DNA from: Nitrospira sp. UW-LDO-01
Lineage (GTDB): Bacteria; Nitrospirota; Nitrospiria; Nitrospirales; Nitrospiraceae
Direction: 5' to 3'
Length of the DNA: 59,976 nt
Assembly (NCBI GenBank): GCA_002254365.1
Contig: NIUT01000012.1
Coordinates: 1 to 59,976, forward strand
Shown: in pieces, positions 8,446 to 17,671 of the stretch
Numbering within the stretch: position 1 is the stretch's first letter
Layout: the number at the start of each line of letters is the position of its first letter
Translations under genes and position numbers: made by a program
Notes under the pieces: model-generated
What the model saw: only the letters and a program-made list of their open reading frames with translations
The model's database searches: none
Told to the model about the DNA's origin: nothing

Positions 8446-8679
8446 ATGGCCACTGTAGAAGAACGAGTGAAGAAAATTATTGCCGAGCAGCTGGGCGTAG
8501 AGGAAGCCGAGGTTACACCGGAGGCCTCTTTCGTTGAAGACTTGGGAGCGGATTCGCTCGATACGGTCGAGCTGGTGATGGCACTTGAAGAAGAATTTTC
8601 GATTGAAATCCCCGATGAGGATGCCGAGAAAATTCTGACGGTCGGGAAAGCGCTGGACTACATTAAAGAAAAGTCTTGA
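8446..8679 (+). CDS. acpP: Acyl carrier protein
   Basis: The 77-residue acidic protein contains [12 protein letters not shown], where the Ser of DSL receives the 4'-phosphopantetheine arm. It has the usual four-helix ACP length and composition. A strong Shine-Dalgarno (GGAAGGAGGT) precedes the ATG, consistent with the very high expression typical of ACP. It carries growing acyl chains among FabD, FabG, FabF and PlsX. The stop is two bases from the fabF ATG. Confidence 0.98.
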   Translation: MATVEERVKKIIAEQLGVEEAEVTPEASFVEDLGADSLDTVELVMALEEEFSIEIPDEDAEKILTVGKALDYIKEKS

Positions 8680-8681
8680 AC

Positions 8682-9944
8682 ATGGGCGCAGGCGAATCAG
8701 ATCGGCCAACTCGGCGCGTCGTTGTCACCGGTCTTGGTCTGGTGACTCCGTTGGGTACTGGGGTCGAAAAGACCTGGAATGCCATTTGTGCTGGCGAGTC
8801 GGGTATCGCCAGGATCACACGATTTGATCCGACCGGCTATGATGCCCAAATTGCAGGCGAGGTGAAGGACTTCGATCCGGCTCGGTTCATCGAAAAAAAA
8901 GAGATCAAGAAGATGGATACGTTCATCCACTACGCTGTCGGTGCAGCGCAGTTGGCCGTGGACGATGCAGGATTAAAGGTCTCGCCGGAAGAGGCCACAC
9001 GAGTTGGGGTGTATATCGGTTCCGGGATCGGCGGTCTCGGGTCGATCGAACATTATCATGATGTGCTCATGGCCAAAGGGCCTGGCCGGGTCTCACCATT
9101 TTTTATCCCGATGACCATTATCAACCTCGCCTCCGGGCAAGTGGCGATTCGGATCGGAGCCAAAGGGCCTAATTCCTGTGCCGTGACGGCTTGCGCCACG
9201 GGCAATCATTGCATTGGAGATGCCTACCGCCTGATACAACGAGGTGAGGCCGATGTCATGGTGGCCGGTGGTGCCGAAGCGGCGGTCACTCCGTTGGGTG
9301 TTGCAGGATTCGCAGCCGCAAAGGCATTGTCCTTCAGGAATGATGAACCGACCAAGGCGAGCCGTCCCTTCGACAAGGATCGTGATGGATTCGTATTGGG
9401 CGAAGGAGCAGGGGTTGTCGTAATCGAAGAACGTGAGCATGCCATCCGGCGTGGGGTGAGAATATACGGGGAGATCATCGGGTACGGGATGAACAGCGAC
9501 GCGTACCACATTACGGCTCCACCGGAAGAGGGCGAAGGGGCTGTGCGGTGTATGGAACTTGCCCTAAAGGATGCAGGAATATCCCGTGATCAGATCGGCT
9601 ATATCAATGCGCACGGGACATCGACGATGGCCGATGCGATTGAGACTCGCGCCATCAAACAAGTATTCGGTGAGCAGGCCTATCGTATTCCCGTTAGCTC
9701 AACCAAGTCCATGACGGGGCATTTGCTCGGTGCGGCCGGTGGAATCGAAGCGGTCTTCAGCATCCTGGCGTTGTTCCATGGGATGCTCCCGCCCACGATT
9801 AATCTGAATGCTCCTGATCCAGCCTGTGACTTAGACTATATTCCCAACAAGGCTCGGTCAGCTGCGATTCAGGTGGCCTTGTCTAATTCGTTCGGATTTG
9901 GCGGAGTGAACGCCTGTTTGATTTTCAAGCGACTGGACACGTAA
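8682..9944 (+). CDS. fabF: 3-oxoacyl-ACP synthase II (KAS II)
   Basis: The 420-residue enzyme carries out condensation in chain elongation. The catalytic Cys (about residue 171) is in [10 protein letters not shown], and the two His residues are in INAHGTST and [11 protein letters not shown]. The N-terminal [15 protein letters not shown] is typical. The ATG was preferred to a TTG two codons upstream that overlaps the acpP stop. It closes the fab gene set, and rnc follows after 13 bp, as in many bacterial genomes. Confidence 0.97.
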   Translation: MGAGESDRPTRRVVVTGLGLVTPLGTGVEKTWNAICAGESGIARITRFDPTGYDAQIAGEVKDFDPARFIEKKEIKKMDTFIHYAVGAAQLAVDDAGLKVSPEEATRVGVYIGSGIGGLGSIEHYHDVLMAKGPGRVSPFFIPMTIINLASGQVAIRIGAKGPNSCAVTACATGNHCIGDAYRLIQRGEADVMVAGGAEAAVTPLGVAGFAAAKALSFRNDEPTKASRPFDKDRDGFVLGEGAGVVVIEEREHAIRRGVRIYGEIIGYGMNSDAYHITAPPEEGEGAVRCMELALKDAGISRDQIGYINAHGTSTMADAIETRAIKQVFGEQAYRIPVSSTKSMTGHLLGAAGGIEAVFSILALFHGMLPPTINLNAPDPACDLDYIPNKARSAAIQVALSNSFGFGGVNACLIFKRLDT

Positions 9945-9957
9945 CACGCATGCCTCA

Positions 9958-10665
9958 ATGATGCCTGCCTCTTCTGCCGACTCCTCACGTGCCTTCTTGA
10001 AATATCGATTCACGGATGACAATCTTTTGGAAGAGGCGCTCACGCATAAGTCGTATGTGAATGAGCGTCGGGAGCCTGGTCGCACGCACAATGAACGCCT
10101 TGAGTTTTTGGGAGATGCTGTTTTATCGCTGATTATCAGTGATTATCTGGCGAGACGATATCCCGAATTGAGCGAAGGAGCGCTCTCCAAACTCAAGGCA
10201 CAGCTGGTGAGCGAGACGCCCTTAGCGAATGCCGCTCGACGGCTGGATCTTGGGCGTTATCTGAGGCTTGGTCGAGGAGAGGAACGGTCCAAAGGAAGAG
10301 ATAAAACGTCATTATTGGCTGACGCGCTGGAGGCCGTTATTGCCGCGGTTTATCTGGATGGAGGCTTTGAGGTCAGCCGTGATTTCACGGTCGATATTCT
10401 CGTCGATGAGCTGCACCAACTTGATGCCGTCCATGAACAACCCGGCGGTGATGATTACAAAACGCGCTTTCAGGAATGGTGCCAAAAGCGGTATGAGGTG
10501 TTGCCCCAGTACCTGGTGGTGCGCGAAACTGGACCGGACCATCAGAAGACCTTTGAGGTGGAAGTGCACGTGAATCAGAGAGTGGTAGGGGTTGGACGGG
10601 GAAATAGTAAGAAAGAAGCGGAACAGGAGGCCGCGCAGCACGCGCTGGGGAAGAGGGAGCATTGA
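9958..10665 (+). CDS. rnc: Ribonuclease III
   Basis: The 235-residue protein has the RNase III signature ERLEFLGDAVLSL and the second acidic cluster SLLADALEAVIAAVYLDGG, followed by a C-terminal double-stranded RNA-binding domain (from about residue 160, ending GRGNSKKEAEQEAAQHAL). It cleaves structured RNA such as rRNA precursors as a dimer. Two ATG codons lie side by side at the start; either is possible. acpP-fabF-rnc is a widespread order. Confidence 0.97.
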   Translation: MMPASSADSSRAFLKYRFTDDNLLEEALTHKSYVNERREPGRTHNERLEFLGDAVLSLIISDYLARRYPELSEGALSKLKAQLVSETPLANAARRLDLGRYLRLGRGEERSKGRDKTSLLADALEAVIAAVYLDGGFEVSRDFTVDILVDELHQLDAVHEQPGGDDYKTRFQEWCQKRYEVLPQYLVVRETGPDHQKTFEVEVHVNQRVVGVGRGNSKKEAEQEAAQHALGKREH

Positions 10666-10739
10666 GGTAGCATTTCGCCGGAAATCGGAGCTGCTACAAT
10701 GTCGGGCCATGGTGATTGGAAGAGTATGGGAGGACGGTG

Positions 10740-11345
10740 ATGTTCAAGCAAACTAGATGGCGGATACTGGCGGGGGGACTGATCGGTCTGATGCTGTTGG
10801 TCTCAGGAATCGGGTTGTTGCCTGCAGCGGACAACACGCCCAATTCAAAGACGGATACTCCGAAGAGTGCACGGGCCATTATTAAGACAAAATTCGGCGA
10901 TCTCGAAATCAAGTTCTATCCGGATGTGGCGCCCAAGCATGTGGAGAATTTTATCCAGTTGGCCAAAGCGGGTTTCTACAATGGGACAATTTTTCATCGC
11001 GTGATTCCAGGATTCATGATCCAAGGGGGAGATCCGAATACAAAGGATTCTCTGAAAAAAGACACCTATGGCCAGGGTGGTCCCAGTCATACGGTGAAGG
11101 CTGAGTTCAGTGACATCCCGCATAAGCGTGGCATCCTCTCGATGGCTCGGGCCGCGGATCCGGATTCTGCGGGATCTCAGTTTTTCATCGTGGTAGAGGA
11201 TTCTCGATTTCTTGATCGTAAATACTCGGTGTTTGGAGAAGTGACGAAAGGTATTGGTGTGGCTGATAAGATCGTGAATATGCCACGTGACGAACGTGAT
11301 AATCCACGGGAACGTGTAGAAATGACCGTGACCATTGTGGAGTAG
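10740..11345 (+). CDS. Exported cyclophilin-type peptidyl-prolyl isomerase
   Basis: From the ATG at 10740 (GGGAGG six bases upstream) the 201-residue product begins with a signal peptide: a basic MFKQTRWR, then a hydrophobic core to about residue 30. The cyclophilin domain follows, with FHRVIPGFMIQGGDP, the SAGSQFFIV active-site segment and FGEVTKG. It should accelerate Pro isomerisation during folding in the periplasm. A TTG eight codons upstream is less likely. The gene stands alone after rnc. Confidence 0.93.
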   Translation: MFKQTRWRILAGGLIGLMLLVSGIGLLPAADNTPNSKTDTPKSARAIIKTKFGDLEIKFYPDVAPKHVENFIQLAKAGFYNGTIFHRVIPGFMIQGGDPNTKDSLKKDTYGQGGPSHTVKAEFSDIPHKRGILSMARAADPDSAGSQFFIVVEDSRFLDRKYSVFGEVTKGIGVADKIVNMPRDERDNPRERVEMTVTIVE

Positions 11346-11553
11346 TATTACGGCTGCTCGTGAGTCTCATCGCGGGTGTTCGGGCCCCTGTGCGTGACGG
11401 TGCGGCCTTCTCCGGCTTCCGTATACGTAAGCCTGTCACGTGTGTCTACCTGAGGTTTCCGCCTTCCGAGGGGGAGCTTTTGTAGGATTCCCCCCAACCC
11501 AGTTCGCACGTATCCTCAACCCTGGTTGTTCGAGCCATCAAAGGAGGGGGAGG

Positions 11554-11943
11554 ATGCTATCCATCGTGACGCGCCGGATGTATCGTCGGCTTGAGGCTGA
11601 GTACCCCTGCTGTTATCTGATGCCCCATTGTGTGAGACTCGCTGCTATGCGGGATATTTCACTCAATGGGTTTCGGGTCCGGTGTCTTTCTGCCCCTCTT
11701 GCACAAACAATCATACGGGTTCAACTCTGGTTGCCTGGCCAGAAAGATGGTCTCGAGATTGATCAAGCGGTCGTGCGATGGACAGAACCGTACGAATTCG
11801 GGGTTCAGATTGTCTCCCTCTCGAACGATGCAGATCGTCGGTTGGCAGGGCACATCGAACAACTCTTGCACCGGCAAGCCTCGGGTGGATCCGCTGAGGA
11901 TGTGCGAGGACAAGCGAGCAAGTTGCTGAAGCACAGAGTCTAA
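11554..11943 (+). CDS. PilZ domain protein
   Basis: The 129-residue protein is essentially a single PilZ domain. The RxxxR element is in TRRMYRRLE near residue 10, and the second c-di-GMP-binding element is RDISLNGFRV (DxSxxG). The ATG at 11554 follows a run of GGAGG; a longer frame starting at 11440 lacks domain similarity in its extra part. PilZ proteins transmit c-di-GMP signals to motility, secretion or exopolysaccharide machinery. A c-di-GMP-riboswitch-like stretch lies just downstream, and a second PilZ gene is at about 45.4 kb. Confidence 0.85.
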   Translation: MLSIVTRRMYRRLEAEYPCCYLMPHCVRLAAMRDISLNGFRVRCLSAPLAQTIIRVQLWLPGQKDGLEIDQAVVRWTEPYEFGVQIVSLSNDADRRLAGHIEQLLHRQASGGSAEDVRGQASKLLKHRV

Positions 11944-12134
11944 CTCCGAACGGTCGCTACCCAACCCCTGACGTGATGTACTGCATCCGACACAACCTGA
12001 TGCTTCCGACCCGCCCCCCCCACACAGAGTAAAGTGATGAAGAAGGATTCTTTGGTTCGGTGCATTGTTGGCGAACCTGGCGCACAGCCGAACAGATTCT
12101 CCAGACATTCCTAGCCCGCATTATTCCTAACGCT

Positions 12135-12248
12135 TTGTAACGAAACCGCCAAGACGCCACGTGAGGCGGGCACGCGGAGCCTTGAGAGACCAAGGCATAC
12201 TTGAACAGTATGTCGAAGTCAGGATGGGTGAGCCTGCCTGGCTACGGG
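12135..12248 (+). ncRNA. Structured RNA candidate resembling a degenerate c-di-GMP-I (GEMM) aptamer
   Basis: The 375-bp gap between the PilZ gene and the convergent minus-strand gene has no credible gene but shows a chain of hairpins. CCGCC/GGCGG (12146-12150/12165-12169) is followed by GCCTTG/CAAGGC (12179-12184/12191-12196) and CATACT/AGTATG (12196-12201/12207-12212). The order AAACC-stem-GGGCACGCGGAGCC recalls the GEMM-I core GGGACGCAAAGCC, with one inserted base and two substitutions, and a 3' segment near 12230-12248 resembles the closing strand. No plus-strand gene follows within 1.9 kb, so it would be an orphan or relic. Confidence 0.3.
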
Positions 12249-12318
12249 AAACTCACGGTCAGACTAGTCGGACCAGCGTGTCGGCGGTGACAGTAAATGC
12301 GTTCATGACTAATGCAGG

Positions 12319-13017
12319 CTAGTGTTGATGGTGGCAGCCGGGACCGTGGGTGTGTTCGTCAGGGCGTGGAGCAGGCATGAACGATTGTCCTGGAAGAAAG
12401 ATGTGCCCAGGTTCGTGCTTCTTCTTCAGGTGATCCGCAATCTCAGGGTGGTGTGTTTTCACGTAGCCAACTAGTCCTCCAAGAAATCGGCTGGACTGAA
12501 AGTCCTTACCCGAAAACGTCGAGACGAACCTGTCGATTCGATCCAAGACTGCTGGCGCGTCTGATACATCGGCGATCTGTTCAGGGTTCTGCTTTTTGAA
12601 GCTGTCGTATTCTTTTCGGAGGTGTTCTGCAAACACCGGCATGGGAGCAGATGGTATATGGAGGGGGCTGAGTGTGCGCCGGAGGGCCTGAAGCGCCGTG
12701 ATCACTTCGGCATCTTGTCCGTCACGCCGTCCTTCAAAATAACTAAACGTAATGACTTCAATCAAATTAAAGAGGGCAACGGCCTTCTGTCCCCCCGATT
12801 CGTCGAGTTCTCGATAGAACTCTCGGCGGACCGGTAAGAACTGCTCACTGAGCCGTTTCTGTTGGTAATCGCTTCCGGTATCGAGATAGCTGCACTCAGT
12901 GGGGCAGGAGATTCGAGTGATGCGATGTTCGCCGCAGCAGAGGCTGCAGATCGAACCGCTTAGCGCGGGACATGGGCGCTTCCCTTTGCGGTCATGACAA
13001 TACGCACAGGCGTTCAT
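12319..13017 (-). CDS. Cys-rich, putative zinc-binding protein of unknown function
   Basis: The 232-residue product is not recognised as a named family. Its first 45 residues hold metal-ligand-like motifs: CAYC, CSLCCGEHR, and two further Cys in SCPTECSYL. The middle is predicted helical and contains no catalytic signature. The C-terminus is His-rich (EHTHGPGCHHQH), a second possible metal site. No signal peptide is seen, so it is probably cytoplasmic. Its start overlaps the stop of the upstream NHL-type gene by 4 nt, so the two are co-translated; function may be linked but cannot be stated. Confidence 0.7.
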   Translation of the reverse strand: MNACAYCHDRKGKRPCPALSGSICSLCCGEHRITRISCPTECSYLDTGSDYQQKRLSEQFLPVRREFYRELDESGGQKAVALFNLIEVITFSYFEGRRDGQDAEVITALQALRRTLSPLHIPSAPMPVFAEHLRKEYDSFKKQNPEQIADVSDAPAVLDRIDRFVSTFSGKDFQSSRFLGGLVGYVKTHHPEIADHLKKKHEPGHIFLPGQSFMPAPRPDEHTHGPGCHHQH

Positions 13018-13997
13018 TTTGTTGGCCCTTCTGGGGTTGTCTTTGGAGGGGGAGGAATGAACCCATAGTCGGCGAGGGTACGCTTCTCACCTTTGGATTT
13101 AGCTGATGACGGAGTTTCCAGCCCGTTCATTTCAGCCGCGTGGACATAGTAATAGGGAACCAAGATGAGATTGTTCGTGCGGTCGATACCGATGTCGGCT
13201 GGAGCAAGGAGATACTCTGCGATGACTTGGAATCGGTGGTCTCTGGTCATTCGCCAAATCTTCCCTTTGGTGAGATCCGACACGTACATATTGCCCCACT
13301 GATCAAAATCAACGCCGCTCAGGTTTTGGAACCGACTGGTGAAAAATCCGTTCGCCTCCAGTTCGGTCAACTGTCCGTCAGGGGTGATCTCCAGAATTTT
13401 CCCTTTGTCCCAGCTCACGGCAATGAGGTGGTGAGTTGTGGGGTGGACGGCGAGCCCTGCAGGGCCTGCGAGGCGGTCGTCGTGGATCAAGAGGTCGACC
13501 CGATAATTGTCCGATGGAGTGATGCGGTAGATGGAATTGGCGTTCTGATCGGATAAGTAGAGCAGACCAGTAGGTGAAGCCGTCACATCGGTCAAGGAGA
13601 CCGGTGATCGGGACGGCGGCGAACAGGAGACAGTGATCAGGAGTTTGCCGGTGGTCTTGTCGAAGCCCTTCAGTTGATCAAGATCGACAACGTAGAGGAT
13701 GGACCCGACTAGGGCCATGCCCTTGGGAGCGTGCAGAGCGATGTCGGCCACACCGCCTTGAATAAACTTGAGGCTGATAATCTTCCCCTCGGTATTCAGT
13801 TTTGTGATGAAACCGTTATTATCACGAGCCTCAGGTTCTCCATTGATATTTGAGATAAAATATTCTTTCCCTGAGGGATCTCCGATAAAGCTATTAGGGG
13901 TCTCCAACCCAGTGATTTGCGCTGCCTCACTGGGGAGGGAAAGCCCAACCAGCAGTGCTGCAACAAGGATGGGTTGTTGAGAGCAAGATAAGGGCAA
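13014..13997 (-). CDS. Secreted beta-propeller protein (SMP-30/NHL-like)
   Basis: The 327-residue protein has a hydrophobic N-terminal segment (LVAALLVGLSLPSEAAQ) typical of a signal peptide, then repeated propeller blades with motifs such as GLLYLSDQNANSIYRI, HHLIAVSWDKGKILEI and GNMYVSDLTKGKIWRM. These resemble the SMP-30/gluconolactonase or NHL fold. No lactonase metal site could be assigned with confidence. A Pro-rich tail (PPPPKTTP) ends the protein. The start codon is a TTG, so the exact start is uncertain. It is coupled to the downstream Cys-rich gene. Confidence 0.7.
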   Translation of the reverse strand: MPLSCSQQPILVAALLVGLSLPSEAAQITGLETPNSFIGDPSGKEYFISNINGEPEARDNNGFITKLNTEGKIISLKFIQGGVADIALHAPKGMALVGSILYVVDLDQLKGFDKTTGKLLITVSCSPPSRSPVSLTDVTASPTGLLYLSDQNANSIYRITPSDNYRVDLLIHDDRLAGPAGLAVHPTTHHLIAVSWDKGKILEITPDGQLTELEANGFFTSRFQNLSGVDFDQWGNMYVSDLTKGKIWRMTRDHRFQVIAEYLLAPADIGIDRTNNLILVPYYYVHAAEMNGLETPSSAKSKGEKRTLADYGFIPPPPKTTPEGPTK

Positions 13998-14125
13998 CGG
14001 AGGGGTATCCCAGGATTAGACTGGTGATCATCGTATCGAAGGGGTAACGAGACTGTCAAGAAACGACACTGAGGGATATCGTGGATGGACCTTGATCCTG
14101 TCCGCCCACGCATCATCATCCGGCG

Positions 14126-14155
14126 TTGACTTGCATAAAATTCCCCTGCTAAGTT
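14126..14155 (+). promoter_or_regulatory. Candidate folD promoter
   Basis: TTGACT (14126-14131), an 18-bp spacer, and TAAGTT (14150-14155) precede folD by about 40 bp in the divergent gap with the minus-strand propeller gene. The position and -35 are good; the -10 is moderate. Confidence 0.5.
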
Positions 14156-14197
14156 GCCAGAAAATTTACTGACTTACCTGTGAGAGGGAGGAAGATC

Positions 14198-15058
14198 GTG
14201 GCCGCACAATTGATTGATGGCAAAGCGTTGGCGCAACAGGTCCGTGATCGGCTGGCACAAGAATCGGCAGAGCTGTTGGCGAAAAAGAGTGTCGTGCCTG
14301 GTCTTGCCACCATCTTGGTCGGCGATGATCCTGCGTCACATGTCTACGTGAAGAACAAACAAAAGGCCTGTGAAATGGCCGGCATCTATGTTGACGACCA
14401 CAAGCTCCCAGCCTCTACGAGTCAGGCCGACTTGCTGGCGCTTATCGAAAAAAAGAATACGGATCCCAAGATTCATGGCATCCTGGTTCAGTTACCCTTG
14501 CCCAAACATATCGACAGCAAAGTGGTTCTCGAAGCTGTTTCTCCGTTGAAGGATGCGGACGGGTTTCATCCCTACAACTTCGGTCGACTGGTAGAGGGCC
14601 ATCCCGTGTTTGAAGCCTGTACACCCAAGGGCGTGATTAAGATGATTGAGTCTGCAGGGGTGACCATTGAGGGGAAACGGGCGGTTGTCGTCGGACGGAG
14701 CAACATTGTGGGGAAGCCGCTGGCGCTGATGTTGCTGCAGCGGAACGCGACCGTCACTATTTGTCATTCAAAAACGAAGGATCTCCCCGCGGTTTGCCGC
14801 GAAGCCGACTTGTTGCTCGTCGCGATCGGGAAAGCGAAGTTTGTGACGGCGGACATGGTGCGCGAAGGAGCAGTGGTCATCGATGTGGGTACGAACAAGA
14901 CGCCGGAGGGAAAGCTGTGCGGCGATGTGGATTTTGAGCCAGTGAAGCAGAAGGCTGGCTGGATCAGTCCCGTACCTGGGGGTGTGGGTCCCATGACAAT
15001 TGCCATGTTGTTGGAGAATACGGTCGAGTCCGCGAAACGATCCGCAGGACTGAAATGA
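14198..15058 (+). CDS. folD: Bifunctional methylene-THF dehydrogenase/methenyl-THF cyclohydrolase
   Basis: The GTG at 14198 is preferred, with AGGGAGG seven bases upstream; it gives 286 residues. The substrate-binding segment YVKNKQKACEMAG includes the conserved catalytic Lys region. GILVQLPLPKHID, VVGRSNIVGKPLA and PVPGGVGPMTIAMLLENT are family signatures. FolD interconverts 5,10-methylene- and 10-formyl-tetrahydrofolate in the cytoplasm. It heads a short run with metF and panB, all using C1-tetrahydrofolate. Confidence 0.97.
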   Translation: MAAQLIDGKALAQQVRDRLAQESAELLAKKSVVPGLATILVGDDPASHVYVKNKQKACEMAGIYVDDHKLPASTSQADLLALIEKKNTDPKIHGILVQLPLPKHIDSKVVLEAVSPLKDADGFHPYNFGRLVEGHPVFEACTPKGVIKMIESAGVTIEGKRAVVVGRSNIVGKPLALMLLQRNATVTICHSKTKDLPAVCREADLLLVAIGKAKFVTADMVREGAVVIDVGTNKTPEGKLCGDVDFEPVKQKAGWISPVPGGVGPMTIAMLLENTVESAKRSAGLK

Positions 15059-15068
15059 GAGGGCGATC

Positions 15069-15956
15069 ATGAGCCGAGAGCCGCAGCGTTTGATCGATGT
15101 CCTGAATCGCGGGACCTTCGCCGTCACCGTTGAATATAACCCTCCCAAAGGGACGAATATCTCTGCAGTCCTCGAGAATGCTAAACAGCTGGTGGGGCGT
15201 GTCCACGGCGTGAATATTACCGACAATACGGCTGCAGTCGTTCGAGCCGGCTCGCTTCCAGTCTGTCGCTTACTGTATGAGTTGGGACATGATCCTGTGA
15301 TGCAACTGACCTGTCGTGACCGCAATCGGATTGCCATGCAATCTGATCTGATGGGCGCCCACATGCTGGGGATCAGAAACATTTTGTGCCTCACGGGCGA
15401 TTATCCCACGGTGGGAGACCACAAAGAAGCCAAGCCGGTCTATGACCTTGATTCGGTCCAAGTCATGCGGCTGGTGCAAGGCTTGAACAACGGTAAAGAT
15501 ATGATGGGTAACAAGCTGGATGGGTCCACGGCGTTCACCATCGGGGCAGCCGTCACACCGGAGGCCGAACTCGTCGGGCCGGTATTGGCGAAATTTGAAG
15601 TGAAAGTAAAAGCCGGTGCTCAGTTTTTTCAGACCCAAGCGGTCTATAACCCTGATGTCTTTGCCAGTTTTATGAAACAGGTTCAGCCATTCAAGGTGAA
15701 GGTGCTGGCGGGAATTCTCGTCTTGCGGAATCACAAGATGGCCGAATTCATGAATGCCAATATCCCAGGCATGTCCGTGCCGCAAGAGATGATTGATGAA
15801 CTCAAGGCCGCCGGTGATCGGTCTGAAGATGTCGGGGTCGATATTGCTGTGCGATCAATCAAGGCGGTTCGCCCCCATTGTGATGGAGTCCATCTCATGG
15901 CGATCAAGGCCACGCATCGATTGGCTGAGATCATCACCAAGGCAGAATTGGGCTGA
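15069..15956 (+). CDS. metF: 5,10-methylenetetrahydrofolate reductase, MetF-type catalytic subunit
   Basis: The 295-residue protein contains the MTHFR TIM-barrel motifs FAVTVEYNPPKG, GVNITDNTAAVVRAG, QLTCRDRNRIAMQSD and NILCLTGDYP. It would reduce methylene-THF to methyl-THF with FAD, feeding methionine synthesis or C1 assimilation. It lies 10 bp after folD and overlaps panB by one base. It lacks the Cys-rich C-terminal partner domain, which is encoded separately at 20.6 kb (metV). That resembles the MetF/MetV complexes known in acetogens, which use other electron donors than NADH alone. Confidence 0.9.
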   Translation: MSREPQRLIDVLNRGTFAVTVEYNPPKGTNISAVLENAKQLVGRVHGVNITDNTAAVVRAGSLPVCRLLYELGHDPVMQLTCRDRNRIAMQSDLMGAHMLGIRNILCLTGDYPTVGDHKEAKPVYDLDSVQVMRLVQGLNNGKDMMGNKLDGSTAFTIGAAVTPEAELVGPVLAKFEVKVKAGAQFFQTQAVYNPDVFASFMKQVQPFKVKVLAGILVLRNHKMAEFMNANIPGMSVPQEMIDELKAAGDRSEDVGVDIAVRSIKAVRPHCDGVHLMAIKATHRLAEIITKAELG

Positions 15957-16744
15957 TGACGATCCTCGAAGTTCAGCAGTATAAACGAGAACGTAAGAAG
16001 CTCGTCGTCGTCACGGCCTACGATGCGTTGTTTGCAGGCATCGTCGAGCAAGCGGGTATCCGGGTCATCTTAGTTGGAGATTCCCTAGGTGTGGTCGTGC
16101 AGGGAAAGGCCAATACGCTTTCTGTGACGATGGAGGACATGCTCTACCACACCAAACTAGTGGCGGGCGCTGCGCCACGCGCTCTGGTCATCGGTGATAT
16201 GCCGTTTATGTCCTATCAAGTCAGCACCGAAGAAGCGGTGCGTAACGCAGGCCGATTGCTCCAAGCCGGCGCCGCCGCGGTCAAGCTCGAAGGCGGCGCC
16301 GTCATGGCTGATCGGGTCAAAGCGATGACCAGTCTGGGGATTCCCGTCGTGGGCCATCTGGGCATGACGCCCCAATCCGTTCATTCGCTCGGTGGGTATA
16401 AAGTCCAAGGGAAGGTGGAGGATCACGCCGCCAAATTGCTGGACGATGCAAGAGCGCTTGAAGCGGCTGGAGCATTTGCTCTTGTGTTGGAGGCGATCCC
16501 GGCCGAGCTTGCCAGAAGGGTCACTCAGGCGCTGTCGATCTCCACCATCGGGATTGGGGCTGGGCCGCATTGTGACGGCCAAGTTCTTGTGCTCTACGAT
16601 CTCCTCGGTCTCTTCGATACCTTCGTTCCAAAATTCGTGAAGACCTACGCGCACCTGAAAACGGACGCGCTCCAAGCCTTGAGCCGGTACAAAGAAGAAG
16701 TCGAGCAGGGGAGATTTCCGAGCGACTCGGAAAGCTATCATTGA
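15956..16744 (+). CDS. panB: 3-methyl-2-oxobutanoate hydroxymethyltransferase
   Basis: This 262-residue PanB opens the pantothenate pathway by transferring a hydroxymethyl group from methylene-THF to 2-oxoisovalerate. Family motifs include VVVTAYDALFAGIVEQAG, ILVGDSLGVVVQG, GDMPFMSYQ, VKLEGG, VGHLGMTPQSV and IGIGAGPHCDGQVLV, covering the Mg ligands and catalytic Glu region. Start and stop of metF overlap (TGATG). It shares a folate cofactor with the two genes before it. The gene converges with apaH, with only 7 bp between. Confidence 0.96.
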   Translation: MTILEVQQYKRERKKLVVVTAYDALFAGIVEQAGIRVILVGDSLGVVVQGKANTLSVTMEDMLYHTKLVAGAAPRALVIGDMPFMSYQVSTEEAVRNAGRLLQAGAAAVKLEGGAVMADRVKAMTSLGIPVVGHLGMTPQSVHSLGGYKVQGKVEDHAAKLLDDARALEAAGAFALVLEAIPAELARRVTQALSISTIGIGAGPHCDGQVLVLYDLLGLFDTFVPKFVKTYAHLKTDALQALSRYKEEVEQGRFPSDSESYH

Positions 16745-16751
16745 CCGGTAG

Positions 16752-17570
16752 TTAGTCTCGGCCGGTTACCGCAGTGCATGGCACCTGGAAAAAGTTCTGG
16801 TCTTCCAGGCATACGGCAGTGAGCTCCCTTCCCCATACGCAACCACTATCGATCGAGAGAAGATGGTCTTCGCGGTGAAGCCCTAAGGCAGCCCAGTGCC
16901 CGAAGACAATCGTTGTGTCGAGATGCTTCCGGTTCTCGATCGTAAACCAAGGAAAGTATCCAGAGGGGATATGGTCTGGAGATCCGTTATATGACGACTC
17001 CATACGACCATCAGGTGAACAGGCTCGGAGTCGCGTCAAGACCTTGATGATGGTCGCGAGGCGGGTCAGGCCAGTCAAGCCTGACGACCATTGAAGGTGT
17101 TTGCTGGGATACAAGGCTTTGAGAATATCTCGGTAGGAAGGGCCCTGTAAGCCGGTCTCAACCTCACGAGCCAGTTTCTCCGCGTCATCGACTGTCCATT
17201 GCGGGAGCAAACCCGCATGGACCATCGTAAAAGAGCCTTCGCGATAGAGCAGGTGCTGGTGCCGTAGCCATGTGAGGAGCTCGTCGCGATCGGGTGCGTC
17301 AAGGATGGGTTGCAGGGTGTCCTCGGGTCGAAGCCTGACAATGTTCTCGGCCGCAGACAAAAGGAATAGGTCATGGTTGCCCAAGACGGCAACCGCGCTC
17401 TCTCCAAGCTGTTTGATCAAGCGGAGGACACTCAGTGAGTCGGGGCCACGGTTGACCAGATCGCCGACAAACCAGAGGCGATCTCTGGAAGAATCAAATC
17501 GAATGTGCTGGAGGAGGCGTTGCAAGGGCTCGTAACAGCCCTGCACATCGCCGATCGCGTAGGTGGCCAT
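16752..17570 (-). CDS. apaH: Symmetrical bis(5'-nucleosyl)-tetraphosphatase
   Basis: The 272-residue protein has metallophosphatase motifs GDVQGCYEPLQ, WFVGDLVNRGPDS, LGNHD, a mid-protein HAG (MVHAGLLPQW) and FGHWA, in the order of ApaH. It hydrolyses Ap4A to ADP and can remove Np4 caps from RNA. Length matches the family. The kinase gene upstream on the same strand ends about 100 bp before it. Separation from panB is too short for an independent terminator. Confidence 0.95.
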   Translation of the reverse strand: MATYAIGDVQGCYEPLQRLLQHIRFDSSRDRLWFVGDLVNRGPDSLSVLRLIKQLGESAVAVLGNHDLFLLSAAENIVRLRPEDTLQPILDAPDRDELLTWLRHQHLLYREGSFTMVHAGLLPQWTVDDAEKLAREVETGLQGPSYRDILKALYPSKHLQWSSGLTGLTRLATIIKVLTRLRACSPDGRMESSYNGSPDHIPSGYFPWFTIENRKHLDTTIVFGHWAALGLHREDHLLSIDSGCVWGRELTAVCLEDQNFFQVPCTAVTGRD

Positions 17571-17671
17571 GAGTCCTCATGAGGGTACCGCGGCGTGTCT
17601 GACGGTGCAAGCACTTTGCTGCGAAATTCTGGTCGGTTTCAGTCGCGGAGCTTCACTGCGCACCATGCGTT

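Noticed and set aside
11944-12318. Possible tRNA or other known RNA in the gap after the PilZ gene
   Set aside because: No cloverleaf or T-loop (GTTCGA-type) was found; only the hairpin chain noted as a candidate remains.
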